Source: G965276675 sp965276675
GTDB lineage: Bacteria; Acidobacteriota; Terriglobia; Terriglobales; Acidobacteriaceae
NCBI GenBank assembly: GCA_965276675.1
Contig: OZ255624.1
Location: 3,782,001-3,846,000, forward strand
DNA: 64,000 nucleotides
Direction of reading: 5' to 3'
Positions 26,267-33,752 of this stretch are shown piece by piece (position 1 is the stretch's first letter; each line of letters starts with the position of its first letter). Made by a program: the position numbers and the translations under genes. The notes beneath the pieces were generated by a model. That model ran no database searches and was not told the DNA's origin. It saw only the letters and a program-made list of their open reading frames with translations.

Positions 26267-27475
26267 ATGGCAGAGTTTGTCATCAAGCTGGCGGACGAGC
26301 GTGGGCGCATGCAGGAACAGGTGCAGGTGGCGTCGACGGCGGACGAGTTGCGCGGCCGCTTCACGCAGGCCGGCTACTACGTCTATTCAGTCAAGGCGCG
26401 GGGTCTGTCGTCGGGGAATCTGGGCGGACGCAAAAAAGTCAAGTTGGAGACATTCCTGATCTTCAACCAGCAGTTCCTGACCCTGATCCGCGCAGGTCTG
26501 CCGATCCTGGGGTCGTTGGATATGCTGGCGAAGGGGCAGAAGAATCCGCTCTTTTACGCGCAGCTGAACGACGTTTCAACGCGGGTACGGACCGGGCAGT
26601 CGCTTTCAGAGGCGTTTGAGGCGCAGGGCAGCTTCCCGCTCATCTATACGACGACGCTGCTGGCAGGCGAGCGCAGCGGCAACCTGGAAGAGGTGCTGGC
26701 GCGCTACTTATCGTTCCAGCGCATCTCGCTCACCTTCCGCAAGAAGGTAACGGCTTCCCTGTTTTACCCGGCGCTGTTGATCGTGATGGTGATCTCGCTG
26801 TTTATCTTCCTGATCAGCTTTGTGGTGCCGCGCTTTGCGCAGTTGTATGAGCAGATTGGCACGCACTTGCCGGCGCTTACGCTTTTTATGCTGGCGATGG
26901 GTAAGGTCTTCCAGCACTACATCCTGTATGCGATTCCGGTTGTCGCGCTGCTGATCTACCTGGCCTATCGCTGGAGCCGGACGGAGAGGGGCGCTAACCG
27001 CATCGACAAGGTACGGATCGGAATGCCGGTCTTCGGCAAGATCTGGCTGAAGTACCAGACCGCGCTCTTCTCCCGCACTCTCTCGACGCTGCTCGAGGGC
27101 GGCCTGCCGTTGGTGCCGTCACTCGAGACCGCGGCAAAGTCCATCTCCAGCCGCAGCATCGCCAGGGCTGTCTACACCTCCGTCGGAAGCGTGCGTGAGG
27201 GCAAGGGCTTGTCGAAGAGCCTGATCGCGACCGGCATCTTTCCCGACTTGGCGACAGAGATGGTGGAGGTCGGGGAGTCCACTGGAGCGCTGCCGCAAAT
27301 GTTGAACTCGGTGGCCGAGTTCTTTGAAGAGGATGTGCAGTCAGCGCTGACCGCCTCGCTTTCGCTGATTGAGCCGATCATCCTGATCGTGATGGGGGTG
27401 GTGGTGGTGATTATTCTGGTCGCGCTCTACCTGCCGATCTTCTCGCTCGGCCAGGCGGGAACACTGGGGCGATAA
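26267..27475 (+). CDS. pilC: PilC/GspF-type inner-membrane platform protein
   Basis: A 402-residue protein with two T2SSF domains (about 65-195 and 270-395) and three membrane helices, the first near residues 165-190 (LLIVMVISLFIFLISFVVPR). Typical stretches are LIRAGLPILGSLDMLAKGQK, GNLEEVLARYLSFQRISLTF and FFEEDVQSALTASLSLIEPI. It connects the assembly ATPase to the pilus base. The next gene in the same direction is a small coiled-coil gene, then the ATPase. Confidence 0.93.
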   Translation: MAEFVIKLADERGRMQEQVQVASTADELRGRFTQAGYYVYSVKARGLSSGNLGGRKKVKLETFLIFNQQFLTLIRAGLPILGSLDMLAKGQKNPLFYAQLNDVSTRVRTGQSLSEAFEAQGSFPLIYTTTLLAGERSGNLEEVLARYLSFQRISLTFRKKVTASLFYPALLIVMVISLFIFLISFVVPRFAQLYEQIGTHLPALTLFMLAMGKVFQHYILYAIPVVALLIYLAYRWSRTERGANRIDKVRIGMPVFGKIWLKYQTALFSRTLSTLLEGGLPLVPSLETAAKSISSRSIARAVYTSVGSVREGKGLSKSLIATGIFPDLATEMVEVGESTGALPQMLNSVAEFFEEDVQSALTASLSLIEPIILIVMGVVVVIILVALYLPIFSLGQAGTLGR

Positions 27476-27502
27476 TGAAGATACTGATTCGCAGGATATG
27501 AG

Positions 27503-27812
27503 GTGGATGTGGGTGTAATTGAGGATGTACGACAGCTACTTCAAGATCTAGTCGCGCCACAGCTCAAAGCTGTGGATGCGCGGCTCACCGCGCTTGAGCA
27601 TGAAGTGCGATCGGGGTTCGCGCGCCTGGAAGCGATAATGGCCGAGATGAGCCAGGAGAACAAGGCGGCCGTGATGCGGCTGGAGAACCAGATCAATCTG
27701 GCGCGAAGTCGACAGATTTGATGAGCGCCTGAACCGAGTTGAGGAACAAAAGAACCGGCCCGAAATTAACCGCAACAGCACTAGTTCCCAAAGCACCAGT
27801 CGCACGAGATAA
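27503..27812 (+). pseudogene. Small coiled-coil gene between pilC and pilB, apparently frameshifted
   Basis: From a GTG at 27503 the frame gives 72 residues (VIEDVRQLLQDLVAPQLKAV, then a charged coiled coil) and stops at TGA 27719-27721. In the overlapping frame from about 27705 the sequence carries on as good coiled coil (EVDRFDERLNRVEEQKNRPE) to TAA 27810-27812, 13 bases before the pilB ATG. One extra base near 27701-27705 would explain this. The restored protein ends like the paralogue at 4632-4928 (RIEALERKSAEP). Whether the short product is used is unknown. The ribosome site of pilB (GAGGAG) overlaps the end of this gene. Confidence 0.55.
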
Positions 27813-27825
27813 GAGGAGTTCCCCA

Positions 27826-29475
27826 ATGGCCGACACACCGGTCCTGACCATGCCCGAACCGATCGCTCCCCCGCCCGCTCCGCTGCCCGACGAGGCAGCC
27901 CAGGCGCAAGCCATGGCGCGGCGCTACCGTTGCGAGTTCGTGGATCTCAAGCACTTCCGCATCCAGCACGAGCTCTTCCGTTCTGTGCCGGTGGAGTTAA
28001 TGTTCCGCTACAATTTCGTTCCGCTGGAGCAGCTGGAAGATCGCCTGGTGATCGCAGTCAGCGATCCGAGCCGGCTGATGGTGCTGGATGAGATTGCCGG
28101 GCTGCTGGGGCAGCGCGTCACCACGCGCGTCGCTACGCTGTCGCAGATCACCGACCTGCTCAAGAAGACCGAGCAGTCACAGCGCGTGCTCGATGAGGCG
28201 ACCGAAGGGCTAACTTTTGAGGTGACCTCGTTTGAGGACTCGGACGAGAACATCACGATCGAGAAGCTGACCTCCGAAGAGGACATCAGCCCGATTATCC
28301 GCCTGGTCGACACGACGATCTTCACGGCACTCGAACGGCGCGCCTCCGATATTCACCTGGAGACCTATGACGACTCGCTGCTGGTGAAGTATCGTATCGA
28401 TGGCGTGCTGCAAGCTGCCATGGCGCCCATTGCGCGCGAGCATCACACGACCATCCTGTCTCGCATCAAGGTCATGAGCGAGCTCGACATCGCGGAGCGC
28501 CGCGTCCCGCAGGACGGCCGTTTTCGCGTGCGCTACAAGGGCCGCCTGATCGACTTCCGCGTCTCCATCATGCCGACGGTGCATGGCGAAAATGCCGTGC
28601 TTCGTGTGCTCGACAAAGAGTCGATGAGCGAAAAGTTTCGCAAGCTTACGCTGGATGTGGTGGGCTTTGCCGAAGACGACCTCGCCCGCTTCCGCCGCTA
28701 CATTCGCGAGCCGTACGGGATGGTGCTGGTGACAGGGCCAACCGGCTCCGGTAAGACGACGACACTCTACGCCGCGCTGAACGAGATCAAAAGCGACGAA
28801 GACAAGATCATCACCATTGAGGATCCGGTCGAGTACCAGATCCGCGGCATCACGCAGATTCCGGTCAACGAAAAGAAGGGTCTGACCTTTGCGCGCGGAC
28901 TGCGCTCCATTCTGCGCCACGATCCGGACAAGATCCTGGTGGGTGAGATTCGCGATCAGGAGACGGCACAGATCGCCATCAACTCCGCGCTGACCGGTCA
29001 TCTGGTCTTCACCACCGTCCACGCGAACAATGTGCTCGATGTGCTGGGGCGCTTTTTGAACATGGGCGTCGAGGCCTACAACTTCGTCTCGGCGCTGAAC
29101 TGCATACTGGCGCAGCGGCTGGTGCGTACTGTCTGCGATTTCTGCACACAGCCGGTGCACTACAGCGACGAAGCACTGCGCGAGAGCGCGCTGGACCCGG
29201 CGGAGTGGCGCGACTTTCCGTTTCGCGAGGGCGTTGGTTGCATTGAGTGTGGCGGCACGGGCTTCCGCGGCCGCACGGCGATCCACGAATTACTGGATCT
29301 GAATGACACCGTTCGCGAGCTCATCCTGGAGAAGCGTCCGACCTCCGAGATCCGTAAGGCGGCACAGGCGATGGGAATGAAATTCCTGCGCGAGTCGGCG
29401 ATCGACCGCGTCCGCAATGGCTTCACTACCCTGCACGAGATCAACAAGGTCACCTTTATCGAGGCGAACCGCTAA
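27826..29475 (+). CDS. pilB: PilB/GspE-type assembly ATPase
   Basis: A 549-residue ATPase from ATG 27826, preceded by AAGAGGAG. N-terminal T2SSE_N-like domain (about 25-140); catalytic part with Walker A GPTGSGKTTTLY near 304-314, Asp box ITIEDPVEYQI, Walker B KILVGEIRDQETAQIA, His box GHLVFTTVHAN, and the tetracysteine zinc site (CDFC ... CIEC) near 460-490 that is typical of GspE/PilB and absent from PilT. It powers pilus or pseudopilus extension on the cytoplasmic face. All nucleotide-binding residues look intact. Confidence 0.95.
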   Translation: MADTPVLTMPEPIAPPPAPLPDEAAQAQAMARRYRCEFVDLKHFRIQHELFRSVPVELMFRYNFVPLEQLEDRLVIAVSDPSRLMVLDEIAGLLGQRVTTRVATLSQITDLLKKTEQSQRVLDEATEGLTFEVTSFEDSDENITIEKLTSEEDISPIIRLVDTTIFTALERRASDIHLETYDDSLLVKYRIDGVLQAAMAPIAREHHTTILSRIKVMSELDIAERRVPQDGRFRVRYKGRLIDFRVSIMPTVHGENAVLRVLDKESMSEKFRKLTLDVVGFAEDDLARFRRYIREPYGMVLVTGPTGSGKTTTLYAALNEIKSDEDKIITIEDPVEYQIRGITQIPVNEKKGLTFARGLRSILRHDPDKILVGEIRDQETAQIAINSALTGHLVFTTVHANNVLDVLGRFLNMGVEAYNFVSALNCILAQRLVRTVCDFCTQPVHYSDEALRESALDPAEWRDFPFREGVGCIECGGTGFRGRTAIHELLDLNDTVRELILEKRPTSEIRKAAQAMGMKFLRESAIDRVRNGFTTLHEINKVTFIEANR

Positions 29476-29491
29476 GAATGCGTAGCTCCCT

Positions 29492-30472
29492 ATGAGTATC
29501 GTCCGCCGCATCTTTCCCTCTTCCATCGACGCGTTGCGTCCACGGCTGGCCTGCGAGATCACGCCGCTAGGCGTGCTGGCGGCGCGGCCTGGAACCGTGG
29601 CGATTGCCGGCGAGGCGCAGGATGTGCTGACCGGCTTCGCGCCGCTGCGCTTGGGCGTGCTGGCGCCGGGTCTGAAGCCGCCGAATATGCCGGAACGCGC
29701 GGTGGTGGCTGCCGCCATCCGCCAAGCGCTCGACGGCATGGGAGAGCGCGACCGAAAGGTAACCGTGATTGTGCCAGATGCAGCGATGCGTGTGCTGCTC
29801 CTCGATTTCGACACCCTGCCACCCAAGGACACGGACGTCATCCCGATCCTGCGCTTCCGGCTGCGCAAGCTGGTCTCCTTCGAGGTGGAGGATGCGGCGA
29901 TCAGCTATCAGCTGATGCCCTCGACAAGGCAGGCCGATGGTCTGGTGCGGGCCATGGTAGCGGTCATGCCGGGTCCGGTGCGCGCGGAGTACGAAGACGC
30001 AGTCCGCGAAGCCGGCTATGAGCCGGGCGCGGTGCTGTCCAGCTCGCTGGCGGCGCTGGCTGCAGTGCCGGGCGATAGTTCATCGCTGGTCGTGAACCGC
30101 AACTGGAACGCGATCACGACGGCCATCACGCGGGGTAACGAGGTGCTGCTCTATCGCACACTGGACTTAGGCGAGCACGGACTGGGCGGCCGCGGACTGG
30201 ACCAGGAGTTGGGCGAGGCGCACGCCATCTCGGAGTTGCAGCAGACGGTTTCCGTAGCGATGGCGTATTTTGAAGACACCTTGTCTCAGCCCATCTCCCA
30301 TATCTTTTCCGTCGGCCCGGGGGGCGCTGCCGAACTTACCCGGCTGCTTGGGGAGGAGACCGTGCGCGTGCGCGATCTGGTACCGTCGCCAGCCATGGGC
30401 GGCACTGGAGCCATGTCGCCCGGGCTACCTCCGGGCATGCTGGCGGGCGTGGTGGGGGCGCTCGCAAGCTAG
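29492..30472 (+). CDS. pilM: PilM-like cytoplasmic actin-fold protein of the assembly platform
   Basis: A 326-residue protein 16 bases after pilB. It has an actin/GspL-type fold: ERDRKVTVIVPDAAMRVLLL, an arginine-rich KDTDVIPILRFRLRKLVSFE segment that recalls PilM, and a later SSLVVNRNWNAITTAITRGN strand. PilM binds the short N-terminal tail of PilN and links the ATPase to the inner-membrane PilNO complex. Its TAG stop (30470-30472) coincides with the first base of a repeat element that separates it from the pilN-like gene. Confidence 0.78.
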   Translation: MSIVRRIFPSSIDALRPRLACEITPLGVLAARPGTVAIAGEAQDVLTGFAPLRLGVLAPGLKPPNMPERAVVAAAIRQALDGMGERDRKVTVIVPDAAMRVLLLDFDTLPPKDTDVIPILRFRLRKLVSFEVEDAAISYQLMPSTRQADGLVRAMVAVMPGPVRAEYEDAVREAGYEPGAVLSSSLAALAAVPGDSSSLVVNRNWNAITTAITRGNEVLLYRTLDLGEHGLGGRGLDQELGEAHAISELQQTVSVAMAYFEDTLSQPISHIFSVGPGGAAELTRLLGEETVRVRDLVPSPAMGGTGAMSPGLPPGMLAGVVGALAS

Positions 30473-30654
30473 TGTGGCGAGTTAATCAGTTCGCTCTATG
30501 TTTATTGGTTGAGCGGCGCTTCGCGCCGATTCGTAATGCAAGATGAAGCAGATCTTTCGACTCCGCCTTCGGCTACGCTCAAGATGACACTGAGGTTCCA
30601 CCTTCGGTTACGTTCAAGATGACGATAATGCAACGATTTAACGATTCACCACAC
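30472..30654. repeat. Structured repeat element with terminal inverted repeats, copy 2, between pilM and pilN
   Basis: Starts GTGTGGCGAGTTAATCAGTT at the last base of the pilM stop codon and ends GATTCACCACAC four bases before the pilN ATG, so the ends are inverted repeats (GTGTGGYGARTY). Inside are a CGGCGCTTCGCGCCG hairpin near 30511 and two units, TTCGGCTACGCTCAAGATGA and TTCGGTTACGTTCAAGATGA. The order of parts matches copy 1 at 18819-18984. No ribosome site is left in front of pilN. The element may have inserted into the operon, or may act as an mRNA-processing or attenuation site. Confidence 0.7.
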
Positions 30655-30657
30655 TAA

Positions 30658-31356
30658 ATGCGCATCACTCTCAATCTCGCCTCACGCCCCTATGTCGAGC
30701 TCGGTCCGCTGTACAAGCGGCTGCAGCTGATCATGGGATTGCTGGTCATCACGGCATTGCTCTTCTGGTGGGTCCTGCGCACGCAGCATGCACGCGCAGC
30801 CGAGGCGCACGCCCGGGTCATGGCGATCCAGAGCTCCATCGCGCAGGCACAGGGGCAGAAGCAGCGCTCCGAGGCCGAGATGCAGCAGCCAGCGAACGCT
30901 GCTGTTCTGCGACAGGCGCAGTTCCTGAACAACCTCTTTCTGCGCAAGGCCTTCTCCTGGACCGCGGTGATGATGGATCTGGAGCAGGTGCTGCCCAGCG
31001 GCGTGCAGGTGCTGAATATCGATCCGCAGGTGGCGAAGGATGGCCATGTGGTGATCCGGATGCGGGTGGCGGGGCCGCACGAGCGCGCCGTGGACCTGGT
31101 GCGCAACCTGGAGCGGTCGCATCGCTTCCTGGCGCCGAGATTGACGGGAGAGTCTGCGCTGACGACGGGCGGGGCGAACGGCAATGTCCAGCAGGTAAGT
31201 ATCACCAACGGCGTGAACTTCGAACTGGCTGCCGACTACAATCCGCTACCGGTTGCGACCAAGCGCGTGCCGGGAGCGAGCCCGGCTCCGGCCCACGCCC
31301 GGCGCAAGCGGGTTACTGTTCCCAAGCCAGCTGCCGCCGTGGGAGTGACGCGATGA
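30658..31356 (+). CDS. pilN: PilN-like inner-membrane assembly protein
   Basis: A 232-residue bitopic protein. It opens with the short conserved MRITLNLASRPYVELG tail that PilM grips, then one membrane helix (about 24-42, LIMGLLVITALLFWWVL). A coiled coil (about 45-75) and a periplasmic ferredoxin-like domain with ILPSGVQVL-like strands (VLPSGVQVLNIDP) follow. A basic Pro/Ala tail ends it. The ATG lies directly behind a repeat element and has no visible Shine-Dalgarno sequence. The stop overlaps the pilO start (ATGA at 31353-31356). Confidence 0.82.
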   Translation: MRITLNLASRPYVELGPLYKRLQLIMGLLVITALLFWWVLRTQHARAAEAHARVMAIQSSIAQAQGQKQRSEAEMQQPANAAVLRQAQFLNNLFLRKAFSWTAVMMDLEQVLPSGVQVLNIDPQVAKDGHVVIRMRVAGPHERAVDLVRNLERSHRFLAPRLTGESALTTGGANGNVQQVSITNGVNFELAADYNPLPVATKRVPGASPAPAHARRKRVTVPKPAAAVGVTR

Positions 31357-31967
31357 AGATCACGCGGGAGAACAGCCTGACGCTGCTCAACTTCCACATC
31401 TTTATTGTGGTGATACTGGCAGCAGTAAACCTCTTTCTGGCGACGCAGCTGATACTCGCCTGGCATACCTTGCGCACCGATAACTCGGAGCAGATCACCC
31501 AGGATCAGGCGACATTGCGCACAATGGAGCTGCAAACGAAGCCATTGCGCGGACTGCCCGAGAAGGTTGCGAACTCTCGCCAGCAGGCCAATGCCCTGCT
31601 GGGTGCGCGGATGCCGTCGAACTACTCTTCCATCTCGGCTGAACTTAATGGGCTGGCCCAGAAGAACAATGTCCGCCTGGCGCGTGTGCAGTACGTGCAG
31701 ACGCCGGCGATCGGAGACCTAGCCGAGGTGCGCATGGATGCAGGCCTGAGTGGCGACTACACCCCGATGATGCGCTTCATCAATGGACTGGAGCGAGACC
31801 GGATGTTTTTCGTGATCAGCGGACTGACGCTCACCGGGCAGCAGGGAGGCGTGGTCAACCTGCGACTGCGCCTTACCACTTATCTCCATGCCGCGGATGT
31901 GAACAGCCTGGCGCCGCCCGCGATTGCCGGTGAGCCCACTGCGACAAATACCGGGGGGGGCCAGTAG
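31353..31967 (+). CDS. pilO: PilO-like inner-membrane assembly protein
   Basis: A 204-residue bitopic protein with one helix near residues 13-33 (NFHIFIVVILAAVNLFLATQ), a coiled coil (about 40-75) and a periplasmic domain containing NYSSISAELNGLAQKNNVRL and SGDYTPMMRFINGLERDRMF, the usual PilO pattern. It would pair with the PilN-like protein to form the periplasmic scaffold. It starts inside the pilN stop (ATGA) and ends one base before the next ATG (31969), so translation of pilN, pilO and the PilP-like gene is probably coupled. Confidence 0.82.
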   Translation: MKITRENSLTLLNFHIFIVVILAAVNLFLATQLILAWHTLRTDNSEQITQDQATLRTMELQTKPLRGLPEKVANSRQQANALLGARMPSNYSSISAELNGLAQKNNVRLARVQYVQTPAIGDLAEVRMDAGLSGDYTPMMRFINGLERDRMFFVISGLTLTGQQGGVVNLRLRLTTYLHAADVNSLAPPAIAGEPTATNTGGGQ

Positions 31968-31968
31968 C

Positions 31969-32586
31969 ATGGCTCTGCGGGTAGGAAAAGAAGACAAGCG
32001 TAAGACGTACATCGCGGCCGGTCTTGGCATAGTGGTGCTGATTCTGGCTCTGCGGATTTTCTTTCAGTTCTTTGGGGGTAGCAGCCCAGCGCCGGTAAGC
32101 GCGCCCGTTGCCGTCGCCCCGGCCACAGCACCCATTGCGGTAACTCCGGGAGCCACCAGCACCCCGTACGCGCATGAGGCGATCAAGGTGCCGGCGGGCT
32201 CCGGTCTGGACCCCACCCTGCACCCTGAGGTGATGGCCCAGGCGGAGAACACGCAATACTCCGGCAATGGCCGCAACATCTTCTCGCCGAACTCGGCGCC
32301 CACACAGGTATCTCAGATTGAGAAACCGAAGCAATTCCGGCCGGAGCCGACGGGGCCGCCTCCGCCGCCGCCGCTACCGGCTATCGATCTGAAGTTCTAC
32401 GGCTACGCTGCCTCGCAAGGCGGGCCGAAACAGATCTTCCTGCTCCATGGTGACGACATCTTTATCGCCCGGGAGGGAGACGTGGTGGACCGGCGCTACC
32501 GCGTGGTCTCCATCCGCCCGTTCTCGGTCGAGGTCGAGGACATCCCCTACCACAACACCCAGAGCCTTCCGCTTACGCAGAACTAG
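31969..32586 (+). CDS. PilP/GspC-like protein
   Basis: A 205-residue protein with one N-terminal membrane helix (TYIAAGLGIVVLILALRIFF, about 12-31), a long Pro/Ala/Val linker, and a beta-rich C-terminal domain. This domain starts at about residue 130 (PAIDLKFYGYAASQGGPKQI) and ends in FIAREGDVVDRRYRVVSIRP. This matches the homology-region domain shared by GspC and PilP, which contacts the secretin. Unlike PilP it has a membrane anchor rather than a lipobox. The segment GNGRNIFSPNS is like the NPF(R/E)P motif of PilP. Confidence 0.72.
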   Translation: MALRVGKEDKRKTYIAAGLGIVVLILALRIFFQFFGGSSPAPVSAPVAVAPATAPIAVTPGATSTPYAHEAIKVPAGSGLDPTLHPEVMAQAENTQYSGNGRNIFSPNSAPTQVSQIEKPKQFRPEPTGPPPPPPLPAIDLKFYGYAASQGGPKQIFLLHGDDIFIAREGDVVDRRYRVVSIRPFSVEVEDIPYHNTQSLPLTQN

Positions 32587-32611
32587 AGCACGGCAGAGAG
32601 AGGCAGAGACG

Positions 32612-33742
32612 ATGCCGACCCACTCAACAACGCGCTCCCACACCGCTGGGGAAGACGGCTACATCCTGATGGCTGTGCTGATCCTGGTGGCACTGCTGGC
32701 GCTCTCGCTGGCAGTGGCGGTGCCGAAGGTCGCGGTCGACCTGCAGCGCGATAAGGAGACCGAGGCGATGCATCGCGGCATGCAATATGCGCGCGCGATC
32801 CGGCTCTACTACAAGAAGTTCGGCAGCTATCCGGCGAATGTCTCGCAGCTGGAAAAGACTAACGAAATTCGGTTTTTGCGCAAGCGTTACGTAGATCCGA
32901 TCACGGGCAAGGACGACTGGCGGTTGATCCATGTGGGTGAGGCCAAGGTGGCCGTAACCGGGCTGTTTGGGCAGCCTATCCAGAACGGTCTGACCAGCGC
33001 GTCGACGGGTCTGGGTGGGAATGGTACGTCTGCGATAGGGGGCGCGGGATCCGGCAGCGCGGGTTTCGGGAGCGGCGCCGCTGGGAGCTCCTTCGGCAGC
33101 TCGAGCTCGGGCGGGTTTGGGAGTTCCGGCAGCAGCTTTGGGTCCTCATCCGGTTTCGGGAGCTCGGGCGGCAGTAGTTTTGGGAGCTCAAGTGGGAGCA
33201 GCTTCGGTGGAAGCTCCGGGAGCGGATCGAGCTCGGGGCTTACATTCGGTAGCACCGATGGCTCCTCTGGAACAGGATCTGGCACGCCAGGAACTGGTAC
33301 GCCGGGAGCAGGCGCGACGGGCACGGGCGGGAGCGGCACCTTCGGAAATGCGGGTCCGATCGTTGGCGTAGGCATTCCGGTTGCCAAGGAATCAATCCGC
33401 GTGCTGCACAAGCAGAAGCACTACAACGAGTGGGAGTTTGTCTACGATCCACAACAGGACCAGGGCGGCGCCAACGGGCAGACTGGCGCGGGGGTTTTGC
33501 AAGGGACCGGAGGGAATAGCATCTCGCCGACCGGGTCCAGCGATTCCGGCAGCGGCAGCGGCTTTGGGGGCAGTGGCTTTGGGAGTGGCAGCGGCGGCGG
33601 CGGTTTTGGCGGCTCAAGCGGATCGGGTTTTGGTTCCAGCAACGGGTCGGGGTTTGGTTCCAGTAATGGCTCTGGTTTTGGATCGAGCAACGGCTCGGGC
33701 TTCGGCTCCTCGTCACCTCCCACCACAAGCTCGCCGCAGTGA
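32612..33742 (+). CDS. Pseudopilin with long Gly/Ser/Phe low-complexity regions
   Basis: A 376-residue protein. Residues 16-40 (DGYILMAVLILVALLALSLA) form a prepilin-like helix, but position +5 after the Gly is Ala, not the usual Glu. The following KETEAMHRGMQYARAIRLYY and KKFGSYP stretch resembles the GspG fold. Two low-complexity regions follow (about 140-240 and 305-365), made of G-F-G-S-S-type repeats; the last contains three exact 8-residue GFGSSNGS repeats. A structured strip between them (ESIRVLHKQKHYNEWEFVYD) matches a pseudopilin C-terminal strand. It is the last gene of the cluster, and the role of the Gly/Ser tail is unknown. Confidence 0.7.
   Translation: MPTHSTTRSHTAGEDGYILMAVLILVALLALSLAVAVPKVAVDLQRDKETEAMHRGMQYARAIRLYYKKFGSYPANVSQLEKTNEIRFLRKRYVDPITGKDDWRLIHVGEAKVAVTGLFGQPIQNGLTSASTGLGGNGTSAIGGAGSGSAGFGSGAAGSSFGSSSSGGFGSSGSSFGSSSGFGSSGGSSFGSSSGSSFGGSSGSGSSSGLTFGSTDGSSGTGSGTPGTGTPGAGATGTGGSGTFGNAGPIVGVGIPVAKESIRVLHKQKHYNEWEFVYDPQQDQGGANGQTGAGVLQGTGGNSISPTGSSDSGSGSGFGGSGFGSGSGGGGFGGSSGSGFGSSNGSGFGSSNGSGFGSSNGSGFGSSSPPTTSSPQ
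33626..33711 (+). repeat. 24-base tandem repeat in the pseudopilin gene
   Basis: Three full 24-base units and a partial fourth, each coding for GFGSSNGS, begin at 33626, 33650, 33674 and 33698. Codons vary between units (AGC/AGT, AAC/AAT, GGG/GGC), so the protein repeat is conserved better than the DNA. That argues for selection on the peptide rather than very recent slippage. Confidence 0.7.
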
Positions 33743-33752
33743 TTCGAAAGCT

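Noticed and set aside
28210..29286. Minus strand open frame of 358 codons
   Set aside because: Antisense to the catalytic core of PilB, whose Walker motifs are clear; shadow frame.
33050..33250. Repeats in the pseudopilin taken as a CRISPR or satellite array
   Set aside because: The units are in frame, code for FGSS-type peptides, vary in codons and have no spacers, so it is a coding repeat.
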